A stretch of DNA of 64,000 nt from Algiphilus sp022763315 (GTDB lineage: Bacteria > Pseudomonadota > Gammaproteobacteria > Nevskiales > Nevskiaceae): NCBI RefSeq assembly GCF_965249985.1, contig NZ_OZ252280.1; one strand, written 5' to 3'. The notes below the pieces were generated by a model that saw only the letters and a list, made by a program, of their open reading frames with translations, did no database searches and was not told the DNA's origin. How positions within the stretch are numbered: position 1 is the first letter of the stretch; each line of letters begins with the position of its first letter. A program made the translations under genes and the position numbers. Below, one piece after another: positions 24,647 through 32,509 of this stretch.

Positions 24647-25738
24647 CTACAGCTGGATCACATGCCCCTCGCGCGGCGCGACCTCGCCGGCCAACAACTG
24701 CGCAAAGACCGTACGCGCTTTCTCCAGGCCTTCACCGGTCATCACCTGCAGCAGATTGCGCGGAGGGTGGCAGACGTGTGCGTGGAAGCGTGCCCAGGCA
24801 ACCCCCAGGCGCTGGCCGAAGCCTTCGGCGCCCCACTCCGCCATGCGCTTGGCGATCTGGTCGGGCGCGAAGAAGAAGGTGGGCGGCGGACCCGGCAGCG
24901 CCTGCTGGCTTGGCGGTTCGACACTGTGCGCCGAGCCGACCACACAGCTATGGCGCAGCGCCTGGAAGTGGGCGTGCACGGCGGCGCGCAGGTCGCGGTT
25001 GCCTGACAGGTCGATGTAGAGCGTGGGGACATCCGGCGCCAGATCGCGCAGGGCGGCATAGTCCACGGTGCGGTGGTAGCAACCGGATCCGGCGACAAAA
25101 TCGAGGTTTCGGTCGGAGGTCAGACCGACGGTCTCGACGGCCTCGTCCATGCAGAAGGCCGTGCCGTAGGCCGTCTTGCTCGACGCACTGGAGAACAGCA
25201 CACGCCGGGCGCCAAACGCCTCTCGATCGGCGATGAAGTCCGCCAGCGAGAAGCCCGTCATGAACAATGGCCGGTACAGAGCCTGAAAGGCTTCGGTCTC
25301 CGGCGTGTAGAGCGGATCCTGTGTGCAGCGGAAATACTGGTTGTAGACCGGCGGCAAGGCTCGGCGGTGTCTTGTAGCGTCCCGGAAGCCGTGCGCGCTG
25401 ATCTTGTCGGGCTGCACGCGCAGCACCGTGGCCGGCGGCCAGTAGCCGTAGAAGCGCTCCCCCACGTCCACCCCGTCCACCTGGGAGGCGACCACGGTCG
25501 CGAAACCCCACACCGGCACTAGGCCCCAATCGTCATCGCCGCTGGGAAAGAAATCCCAATAGCGCATGGCCTCGCCGTAGGCGGCATAGGTGACGTTGTT
25601 GGTGGTCAATGAAAACAGCACCGGCGCGAGCAGGGCTTCACCCTCTTCCGGCGCTCGCGGCGCGGATTGCGTGTCGACCCGCTGCTGCTGCAGCGCCTTC
25701 TTGTGCACCAACAATCGCTGCGTGCGCTGTAGGGCCAT
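24647..25738 (-). CDS. DUF2855 family protein
   Basis: This 363-residue protein matches DUF2855: NNVTYAAYGEAMRYWDFFP near the N-terminus and VLFSSASSKTAYGTAF in the middle are characteristic. The fold resembles medium-chain dehydrogenases but lacks zinc ligands and the usual cofactor motif is altered. It stands alone on the left strand. Its function is unknown; the family often accompanies lipid and steroid degradation genes as it does here. Confidence 0.83.
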   Translation of the reverse strand: MALQRTQRLLVHKKALQQQRVDTQSAPRAPEEGEALLAPVLFSLTTNNVTYAAYGEAMRYWDFFPSGDDDWGLVPVWGFATVVASQVDGVDVGERFYGYWPPATVLRVQPDKISAHGFRDATRHRRALPPVYNQYFRCTQDPLYTPETEAFQALYRPLFMTGFSLADFIADREAFGARRVLFSSASSKTAYGTAFCMDEAVETVGLTSDRNLDFVAGSGCYHRTVDYAALRDLAPDVPTLYIDLSGNRDLRAAVHAHFQALRHSCVVGSAHSVEPPSQQALPGPPPTFFFAPDQIAKRMAEWGAEGFGQRLGVAWARFHAHVCHPPRNLLQVMTGEGLEKARTVFAQLLAGEVAPREGHVIQL

Positions 25739-25865
25739 ACCTACCCCCTGTGTGGCGTGGGTGAGGACGCCGGCGCTGCCTCCGCGCTATCGCCGCCCCC
25801 TGCGACCACATCGCAACGACAGCCCCGAGAAACGCGAGGGCGCCACGCGGGCGCCCGGAAGCGGA

Positions 25866-26960
25866 TCATTCGCCTTCGCTGTCCTGTGGCAGATCATCCT
25901 CGGCATACGGCTTGAGTGGCGGCTCGCTCGCGGCGAGATGCGGATTGGGCAGGCCAATCTGCAGCGTCGAGGCGACGATGGTGAGCAGGTCCCGGGCACG
26001 CTGCGGCATGACGAGCGTCTGCAGGTCGATGGGCAGCAAACCGCAGAGCTCCGCGGCGCCACCGGCCCGCTCCGGATCGGCAGGACCGGGATTGCTGATC
26101 GCATCCAGCACCAGCGCGAAGGCCAGCGTATCGGTGGTGCCGATGGTGAGATGCTCCGCAAGATGGCCCGGGCAAATGTCTTGCAACAGGATGTTGGCGA
26201 CCTTGGGGTTGTCCTTGCCGAAATCCAGGGCGGCGGTGGGCACCGGTACCGCTGGCTGCACCAATTCATCAAACAGGGTGTAGAGATTGGTGTATTCCAC
26301 CGCTCCGGGCGTCTCGTCATCCGCATTGAGTACGGCAACGAAATCGGACGCTGGAGCAAACTGGTAGAGGGCTTCCGGCAAGATGCCCACCGGCAGCGCA
26401 CTGAGCCCCAGGAGCTCCAGCAAGCTTTCACCGATGGTCGCCGGAATGGCGATGGCGGTGCCGTGATTCGGACCAGCGATCAGGACGAAGTCTGCTACCG
26501 CCTCCCGCGCCGAAGCCCAGTGCTTGAGCGCCCAACGCGGCATGGTTGCACCCTGGCTGTGGCCAATCATGGCCACCTTGCGCCCGGTTTCGGCATAGAT
26601 GGTGCGCAGCGCGTGCACGATGTACTCGGCGGAGATCTGCTGATCCCCGAGCCCACGATCCGGATAGGTCACGATGCAGACATCGAAACCGCGTTCCACC
26701 AGTTGCGGGGTGTAGAACACCGTGAACTGCTCGGTGCCGTTGGTGGTTGTGCCGTGCACCAGCAGTACTGGCGGCTTGTCGGGGTTTTGGAATTCGGTGC
26801 AGTTGAGCGCCGCGTCGCGGGCCTCGACACTGGTTTCCAGCTCGGGCTCGGCGGCCACCATGCTGGTCGTATCCCCGTCACCGCTGCCACAGCCCGCGAG
26901 CAGCGCCATGCTCGCGCCGAGAAACAATGCGAAGGCGGATCGTTGATGCTTGGTTGTCAT
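25866..26960 (-). CDS. secreted triacylglycerol lipase-type lipoprotein
   Basis: This 364-residue protein has a signal peptide with lipobox LLAGC, so it is a lipid-anchored extracytoplasmic enzyme. The alpha/beta-hydrolase core shows LLVHGTTTNG (oxyanion region) and the nucleophile elbow GHSQGATMP. The architecture resembles lipases of the Candida antarctica lipase B type found in bacteria. The ATG at 26960 is chosen because GGAGAAG lies upstream at the correct spacing. It could supply fatty acids to the nearby crotonases. Confidence 0.85.
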   Translation of the reverse strand: MTTKHQRSAFALFLGASMALLAGCGSGDGDTTSMVAAEPELETSVEARDAALNCTEFQNPDKPPVLLVHGTTTNGTEQFTVFYTPQLVERGFDVCIVTYPDRGLGDQQISAEYIVHALRTIYAETGRKVAMIGHSQGATMPRWALKHWASAREAVADFVLIAGPNHGTAIAIPATIGESLLELLGLSALPVGILPEALYQFAPASDFVAVLNADDETPGAVEYTNLYTLFDELVQPAVPVPTAALDFGKDNPKVANILLQDICPGHLAEHLTIGTTDTLAFALVLDAISNPGPADPERAGGAAELCGLLPIDLQTLVMPQRARDLLTIVASTLQIGLPNPHLAASEPPLKPYAEDDLPQDSEGE

Positions 26961-27132
26961 CTGTGTCTTCTCCATGCACGGAGAATCGCGCCTCGCCCGC
27001 TCCATTGCAAGCGCCGCAAAGCGCCCCGCTCTGTCGGGCAACCGAGGCGCAGCGGCGCGCCTTACATCAACCGGCGCGTTTTGCGATGATCCAGGTATTA
27101 CATAACGACATGGCACCGGGGAGGAGCAAGAC

Positions 27133-28071
27133 ATGGGGCATATCACGCAGGAGCAACGCGACCGCTTGCTGGTCGCGACGCTGGAGAATCCGCCACACGG
27201 CTTGATGGACCAGGGGACGGTGGATGACCTGGATGCACTGGTCAAACGCGCCGACGCAGATCCAGAGATTCGCGCCGTCGTGCTGACCGGCGCGCATCCC
27301 ACGCGCTTCGCCGCGCACTACGACGTGCGAGAGATTCTGAAGGCTGTCAACGCCGCGCCCTCGCTGAGCCGCAATACCGCCGCGGCGCTGTTGCACGCCG
27401 TGCGCAGCGCGACCAGCCTGCCGGGCGTGACGCGCGCCCTGCAGGGCACCCCGCTGGTCGGTCTGACCAAGATCCTGCATCTGCATGATCTCTTCCTGCG
27501 CATGAACCGCAGCGACGTGCTCTACGTGGCCGCCATCAACGGCTCCACTATGGGCGGTGGCTGCGAACTGGCGCTTGCCTGCGACCGGCGCATCATGGCC
27601 AGCGGCGACTTCGTCATCGGCCAGCCCGAGGTCCTGCTCGGCTTTCCGCCGGGGGCCGGGGGTACGCAACGCCTGGCACGATTGCTGGGCACCGGAAAGG
27701 CGCTGCGTATTGCCCTCGACGGCATGCCGCTGAGCGCGCAGGAAGCCCACGACATCGGCCTTGTCGATGCCCTCGCCGACCCGGCCGAGGTGTTGTCCAC
27801 CGCCATCGCCCACGCCGAGCGCCTGGCGAGTCGGCCGGCTGCGGCCATCGCGGGCATCAAGCGCGCCGTCTATGAAGGCGGCTCGCTGCCATTGGCGGAA
27901 GGGCTGATCACGGAAGCGGCCGAGTTTCTGGCCACCGCGGGGACCAGGGAAAGCAAGGCGCTCATGCAGCGCTACGTCGAGGAACTGGACCGGCTCGATG
28001 ATGTGCCGGCCTATCACACCGAACGGCTGCGCAACTTTTCGGAAACCGGACGCTTCGCAGTCGAAGCCTGA
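27133..28071 (+). CDS. enoyl-CoA hydratase/isomerase family protein
   Basis: This 312-residue crotonase is longer than the usual 260 residues because of an insert at about 80-125. It has INGSTMGGGCELALACD (oxyanion hole) and GQPEVLLGFPPGAGGTQRL, whose glutamate is one of the catalytic pair. It should act on an acyl-CoA in fatty acid breakdown. It is transcribed alone and divergently from the lipase gene, and ends at a strong hairpin facing the P450 gene. Confidence 0.88.
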   Translation: MGHITQEQRDRLLVATLENPPHGLMDQGTVDDLDALVKRADADPEIRAVVLTGAHPTRFAAHYDVREILKAVNAAPSLSRNTAAALLHAVRSATSLPGVTRALQGTPLVGLTKILHLHDLFLRMNRSDVLYVAAINGSTMGGGCELALACDRRIMASGDFVIGQPEVLLGFPPGAGGTQRLARLLGTGKALRIALDGMPLSAQEAHDIGLVDALADPAEVLSTAIAHAERLASRPAAAIAGIKRAVYEGGSLPLAEGLITEAAEFLATAGTRESKALMQRYVEELDRLDDVPAYHTERLRNFSETGRFAVEA

Positions 28072-28074
28072 CGT

Positions 28075-28101
28075 CTCGCGCACCCGTGGCGGGTGCGCGA
28101 G
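28075..28101. terminator. bidirectional hairpin between convergent genes
   Basis: CTCGCGCACCC and GGGTGCGCGAG pair perfectly over 11 bp around GTGGC, between the stops of the crotonase and the CYP153 genes. There is no T-run, so it may act as an mRNA-end stabiliser or need Rho, but it is well placed to close both units. Confidence 0.7.
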
Positions 28102-28122
28102 GCAGAATCCCGTGTCGTCGGT

Positions 28123-29505
28123 TCAGGCCTTGGCGCTGAGCTTGACCATCATGCGCGAGTAGCCGCGCACGAAGTTGGACTGCACGTACTCGGGTTCGCC
28201 CTGTAGCTCGATCCGCTCGAAGCGCGGCAACAGTTCCTCCCAGAGGATGCGCAGCTGCATTTCCGCGAGCCGGTTGCCCATGCAGCGGTGGATGCCGAAG
28301 CCGAAGGAGAGGTGGTTGCGCGCGCCCTTGCGGTCGATGATGAAGGCGTCCGGGTTCTCGATGGCGCGCTCGTCGCGGTTGCCAGAGGCATACCACATGA
28401 CCACCTTGTCCCCTTTGCGAATGGTCTGGTCGCGCAGCTCCACATCCTGTTTGGCGACGCGCCGCATATAGGCCAGCGGCGTCTGCCAGCGGATGATCTC
28501 GGAAACCATGTTCGGAATCAGCTTGGGGTTGGCCTTGAGCTTCTCGAACTCCTCGGGGAAGCGATTGAGTGCGAGCACACCACCGGTCATGGAGTTGCGC
28601 GTGGTGTCGTTGCCGCCCACGATCAGCAGCGCCAGATTGCCGAGGAATTCCATCGGACGATGGATCAAGTCCTTGGTGTCGTCGTTGTTGAGCATCAGGC
28701 TGATGACATCGAAACCAGGCGCCTCTCCAGCCCGCTGCCGGGCCTGCTTCTCGTGCCACAGACCTGAAAAGGCCTTGGCGACTTCGGCCACCGCGGGGAA
28801 AAGCTTGTCGCGGTCCGCGAGCCCGCCGGTGGTCTCCGGGCTGGCGGCGGCGATATCGGACCACTCCACCAGCTTGTGCCGCTGCTCGTAGGGAAAGTCG
28901 AGCAGGGTGGCAAGCATGCGCGCGGTGAGTTCAATGGAAACCCGGCGCACCCAGTCGAAGGGCTGATCCGTGGGCAAGGCATCGAGGACTTCGCGGGTGC
29001 GGCGGCGGATCAGGTCCTCCATCTCCTTCAGGTTCTGCGGCGCCACCACACCCTGGACTGCGGCGCGCTGCTTGGTGTGGCGCGGCGGGTCCATGGCGAT
29101 GAAGGTCTCCACCGCCAGGCCAGGCGGGCGATCGCCCAGCGTGATGATCGGCTCCGCGGAGAACAGCTCGTGGCTCTTGTCGACGAAGAGAATGTCCTCG
29201 TATCGCGTGATCGACCAGAAGGGCCCGAAGGCGCTGCGCTTCTGATAGTGCACCGGCCGTTCATCCCGCAGGCGCTGGTAATAGGCGCGCCACTGCCCCT
29301 GCCGCCACAGGAAGGGATTGCTGAGATCGATATCCTCGATCTTCAAGGTGGAAACATCCGGAACAGGCGACTCTGCAAAGCGCGGCGGCGGCGGTGCGAT
29401 TCCAACGCGTTCCAGGACCTGCTGCCCCAGTTGCGCGGCCTTGATCTGCCAGTGCATGGGTACCAGCGACGCGCTCACATTCATTGCAGTGGTGGCAATA
29501 CGCAT
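28123..29505 (-). CDS. cytochrome P450, CYP153-like alkane/fatty-acid hydroxylase
   Basis: This 460-residue P450 shows the heme-binding loop FGFGIHRCMGNRLAE (cysteine ligand), the I-helix GGNDTTRNSM and an EIIR of the ExxR motif. Whole-length similarity and the pairing with a ferredoxin fit CYP153, terminal hydroxylases of medium-chain alkanes and fatty acids. The ATG at 29505 follows a TAGGAGC site; an internal ATG (MNVSASLV) is an alternative. It lies 10 bases downstream of the ferredoxin gene. Confidence 0.9.
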   Translation of the reverse strand: MRIATTAMNVSASLVPMHWQIKAAQLGQQVLERVGIAPPPPRFAESPVPDVSTLKIEDIDLSNPFLWRQGQWRAYYQRLRDERPVHYQKRSAFGPFWSITRYEDILFVDKSHELFSAEPIITLGDRPPGLAVETFIAMDPPRHTKQRAAVQGVVAPQNLKEMEDLIRRRTREVLDALPTDQPFDWVRRVSIELTARMLATLLDFPYEQRHKLVEWSDIAAASPETTGGLADRDKLFPAVAEVAKAFSGLWHEKQARQRAGEAPGFDVISLMLNNDDTKDLIHRPMEFLGNLALLIVGGNDTTRNSMTGGVLALNRFPEEFEKLKANPKLIPNMVSEIIRWQTPLAYMRRVAKQDVELRDQTIRKGDKVVMWYASGNRDERAIENPDAFIIDRKGARNHLSFGFGIHRCMGNRLAEMQLRILWEELLPRFERIELQGEPEYVQSNFVRGYSRMMVKLSAKA

Positions 29506-29515
29506 GTCCAAGCTC

Positions 29516-29836
29516 CTACATCTGGAATTCGGGGAGACGGAGCACGAGACCGTCGAGGGCCTCGGTGACATTGATCTGGCAGGCCAGACGCGATGTATCC
29601 GCCTTCTCCGGCGTGATCTCCAGCATCTGCTGCTCGGCCTCGTTCATGGCGCCGGTCTTGTCGAACCATGCGGGGTCGACAATCACATGGCAGGTGCCGC
29701 AGGCGCACTCGCCACCGCAGTCCGCATCGATACCAGGCACCAGATGGTCGGCGGCGTGCTGCATCAGCGATTTGCCGACCTCGATATCCACCTCGTGGGC
29801 GGTACCGTCGTGTTCAATGAAGGTCAGTGTTGCCAT
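29516..29836 (-). CDS. [2Fe-2S] ferredoxin, adrenodoxin type
   Basis: This 106-residue ferredoxin has a CxxxxxCxxC cluster (CGGECACGTC) and a later CQI cysteine, the adrenodoxin/putidaredoxin pattern that serves bacterial P450s. It is directly upstream of the CYP153-like gene and should deliver electrons to it. No ferredoxin reductase gene is adjacent, so the reductase is presumably shared or remote. Confidence 0.92.
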   Translation of the reverse strand: MATLTFIEHDGTAHEVDIEVGKSLMQHAADHLVPGIDADCGGECACGTCHVIVDPAWFDKTGAMNEAEQQMLEITPEKADTSRLACQINVTEALDGLVLRLPEFQM

Positions 29837-29862
29837 GGGCGTTTCCTCTTCTATGCGTCGGT

Positions 29863-29881
29863 CCCGTGCGCACCGCACGGG
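29863..29881. promoter_or_regulatory. 8-bp inverted repeat upstream of the ferredoxin-P450 operon
   Basis: CCCGTGCG and CGCACGGG are perfect complements around CAC, 27 bases before the ferredoxin ATG, within the 99-base gap shared with the divergent AraC gene. It may be a regulator site or a leader hairpin. Confidence 0.5.
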
Positions 29882-29935
29882 CTCCGGTGTGCTCCGCAGC
29901 GTGCGCTGGCCCACTGCCGGGCGACAGGTCGGAAT

Positions 29936-31036
29936 TTGACAGAAGGGAGTCATTTCAAGACACTGCCCGCATTAACTGTTTCGGGGCCTTCGCTGAACGT
30001 CCACACACCGCATCGCACCTCGCTCCGTCGCGCAAGCATCCCGACCAACTACACGCGGGTGATCGCGCAGGAGCTCGGCATGACCGCGCGCGACCTGCCG
30101 CAGCTGCTGAGCGGCACCTCGCTGACCGCGGATCGGTTGATTGACGACGGTACGTATCTGAGTGGGGAGGAGCAGATCCGGATTCTGGAGAATGCGCTGT
30201 CGCTTTCCGGAGACCCGGAGCTGGGACTGCGTGTGGGCTGTCGCCTGACGCCGGCCGCGCATGGCCCGATGGGTTTTCTTGCCAGCAGCAGCCCCCATCT
30301 GCTTGCCGCGCTCTACGCGTTCCAGAGCTTTTTGCCGACGCGGGTAAGCTTTGCCCGTCTGACCTTGTGCCAGACCCGTACGGAAGTACAACTGCACGCC
30401 TACTTCGATGCAGAGATGCGGCCGGATGTGAGCCGGTGCGTGGCGGAGACCTGCGCCACGGCCTTCTTCGCCTGCGCCGAATTCATCATCGGACGTCCGG
30501 CGCACGAAGTCGAAACCTGTTTCAGCCATCCGGATCCGGGCGCACACAGCCGCTATCGCGAGGTGCTGCCCGGGCGCGTGGTCTTCTCCAGCAAGCAGAT
30601 GGTGCTTCGTATCCCGCGGTCGGTCTGCGACATCCCCAATGCCTCCGCCAACCGCGAAAGCTACCGCTTGGCGCAACAGCAATGTGAAGCCTTGTTGGCC
30701 GAACTGCGTCATTCTCCCGACAGCCTGCGTCGACAGGTGGAGACCATGATGCTGTCGCATCCCGGCAGCGCGCTGAGTGAGGAAGCCGCAGCGGCGGCGT
30801 TGTTCATCACCAAACGTACGCTGGCGCGACGACTCAAGGCCGAAGGCACCGGTTTTCGGCAGATCCGGGACGATGTGCTCGCGCGGCAGGCGCGTCACCA
30901 CCTGATTGCCAACCGTCTTTCGGTGGATGCGATCGCGGCCTTGCTGAATTACCACGACAGCGCCAACTTCCGGCGTGCTTTCAAGCGCTGGTTCGGGGTG
31001 TCACCCGATCAGTACCGCAACGAACACGGGCGCTGA
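29936..31036 (+). CDS. AraC-family regulator with Arabinose_bd-type domain, probable P450 regulator
   Basis: This protein of about 366 residues has an N-terminal effector-binding domain of the Arabinose_bd type (about residues 40-250) and a C-terminal AraC helix-turn-helix (about 270-365, with TKRTLARRLKAEGTGF and ANFRRAFKRWFG). No ATG is near the expected N-terminus; the TTG at 29936 is chosen but is uncertain, and downstream GTG codons are possible. It is divergent from the ferredoxin-CYP153 operon, a layout seen with CYP153 regulators that respond to alkanes; that control is inferred. Confidence 0.78.
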   Translation: MTEGSHFKTLPALTVSGPSLNVHTPHRTSLRRASIPTNYTRVIAQELGMTARDLPQLLSGTSLTADRLIDDGTYLSGEEQIRILENALSLSGDPELGLRVGCRLTPAAHGPMGFLASSSPHLLAALYAFQSFLPTRVSFARLTLCQTRTEVQLHAYFDAEMRPDVSRCVAETCATAFFACAEFIIGRPAHEVETCFSHPDPGAHSRYREVLPGRVVFSSKQMVLRIPRSVCDIPNASANRESYRLAQQQCEALLAELRHSPDSLRRQVETMMLSHPGSALSEEAAAAALFITKRTLARRLKAEGTGFRQIRDDVLARQARHHLIANRLSVDAIAALLNYHDSANFRRAFKRWFGVSPDQYRNEHGR

Positions 31037-31077
31037 GGCGCACAACGGAAGGCGCCGAAAGCGCGATGCCGAACCGC

Positions 31078-32421
31078 CTAGCGCGCCGCCAGCGCCTGCA
31101 ACACCTCATCGGCGGCGCGCTCGCCGGAGGACAGCGCGCCTTCGATATAGCCACACCAGGCTTCAGCGGTCTCGGTACCCGCCCAGTGCACGGCGCCGCA
31201 GGGCGCGCGCAATGCAGGTCCGAGGCGACTCAGCGTGCCCGGCGTCGGCACACCGGTGTAGCAACCACGGCTCCACGGGTCGGCAACCCAGTCGTGATCG
31301 ACATAGTCGATAGGCTCGGCGGCCTGAGGGCCGAAATGCGCGACCAGGCTGTCGATGACGGCGCGTCGGCGTTCGTCGGGCCGCCCACTCCAGCGCAGCG
31401 CCTCGCTGCCATCGATGAAACCCACCAACACGCCAACGCCGCCGTCGGCAGGAGAGTTGTCGAACACCGGACTGAACACCGCCTGCTCGGAAATCAGCTC
31501 GCCGGACAGCCCCTGGGTGCGCCAGAACGGCTGCGCATAAGCAACCTGGCACTTGATCACCGAACCCATTGGCATGCGCTGCGCAAGCTGCTCGCGCTCG
31601 GCGGAAAAGGGCGCCATTGCGATGCGACCGGCAAGCGCCGGCGCCATCGCCACAATGACGCGCCGCGCGCGCCACACGCCCGTCTCGCTCCGCACCTCGA
31701 CGCCATCGGCCTCCTGCGTAAGCGCGACCACCGGCGTGCTCAGCTGCAGTGCCTCGCCCAGCGGCTCGGCCAAGCTGCGCGCCAGCGCGTGCATGCCACC
31801 CTCGACCGTGGCGGCCTGGGCACCATCGAGCGTACCGATCAGATCCTCGAAGCCACCATTGGCTGACAGATAATGCAGAAAGGCCAGCATCGACACCTGG
31901 TCGGATTCCACACAGAGCACCGCCCGGGTTGCAAGATCGAACAGCGCCCGCGCGTCTGCCGTGGGCAGATTGCGGTCTCGCCAGCGCGCCAGGGTGCAAG
32001 CGTCAAGCGCCTCGGCGTGGACTGCGCGCCAGGGGGCATCCGCTGGCACTGCCGACTGCAGTCGACGCAGCCGCCACAGTACCCAGCCCATGCCGGCAAG
32101 GGCAGCGGGAGAAACCGGCGGAATCAGCGCCTTGTAGCGTTTCTGACGGCCTCCGATGGCGAGCAGCTTGTCGCCTTGCACGTATTGCGGCTTGAGCGGG
32201 CGACCAGCCGCACGCGCAAGGGCCGTCAGCCGACCGTGGCCCGCACCCACCCACTGTCCACCAAGGTCGATGATCTGCCCGGCCACAGCACCCGCCATGA
32301 CGCGGCCACCCACCCGATCGCGCGCATCCAGCAGGCAGACCTGTCTGCCGGCCTCGCGAAGCCGCCGCGCCGCCGCCAGGCCGGCAAAGCCGGCGCCTAT
32401 CACGACAACGTCAGCATCCAC
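31078..32421 (-). CDS. flavin amine-oxidase-like oxidoreductase
   Basis: This 447-residue flavoprotein starts with VVVIGAGFAGLAAARRLREAG and DARDRVGGRV (FAD-binding), and ends with HWAGTETAEAWCGYIEGAL, the C-terminal FAD contact of monoamine-oxidase-like enzymes. The GTG at 32421 is chosen because an upstream GGAGAC fits and the Rossmann motif begins directly. Substrate is unknown; amine or phytoene-type oxidation are both possible. Confidence 0.86.
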   Translation of the reverse strand: MDADVVVIGAGFAGLAAARRLREAGRQVCLLDARDRVGGRVMAGAVAGQIIDLGGQWVGAGHGRLTALARAAGRPLKPQYVQGDKLLAIGGRQKRYKALIPPVSPAALAGMGWVLWRLRRLQSAVPADAPWRAVHAEALDACTLARWRDRNLPTADARALFDLATRAVLCVESDQVSMLAFLHYLSANGGFEDLIGTLDGAQAATVEGGMHALARSLAEPLGEALQLSTPVVALTQEADGVEVRSETGVWRARRVIVAMAPALAGRIAMAPFSAEREQLAQRMPMGSVIKCQVAYAQPFWRTQGLSGELISEQAVFSPVFDNSPADGGVGVLVGFIDGSEALRWSGRPDERRRAVIDSLVAHFGPQAAEPIDYVDHDWVADPWSRGCYTGVPTPGTLSRLGPALRAPCGAVHWAGTETAEAWCGYIEGALSSGERAADEVLQALAAR

Positions 32422-32509
32422 ACTGCGTCTCCGTGTTTCACGTCGCCTCTGCGGGCCACGATCGATGAGCCTACATACAGAACCACCTGGAGTTGCGCAT
32501 GCCGTTCCG

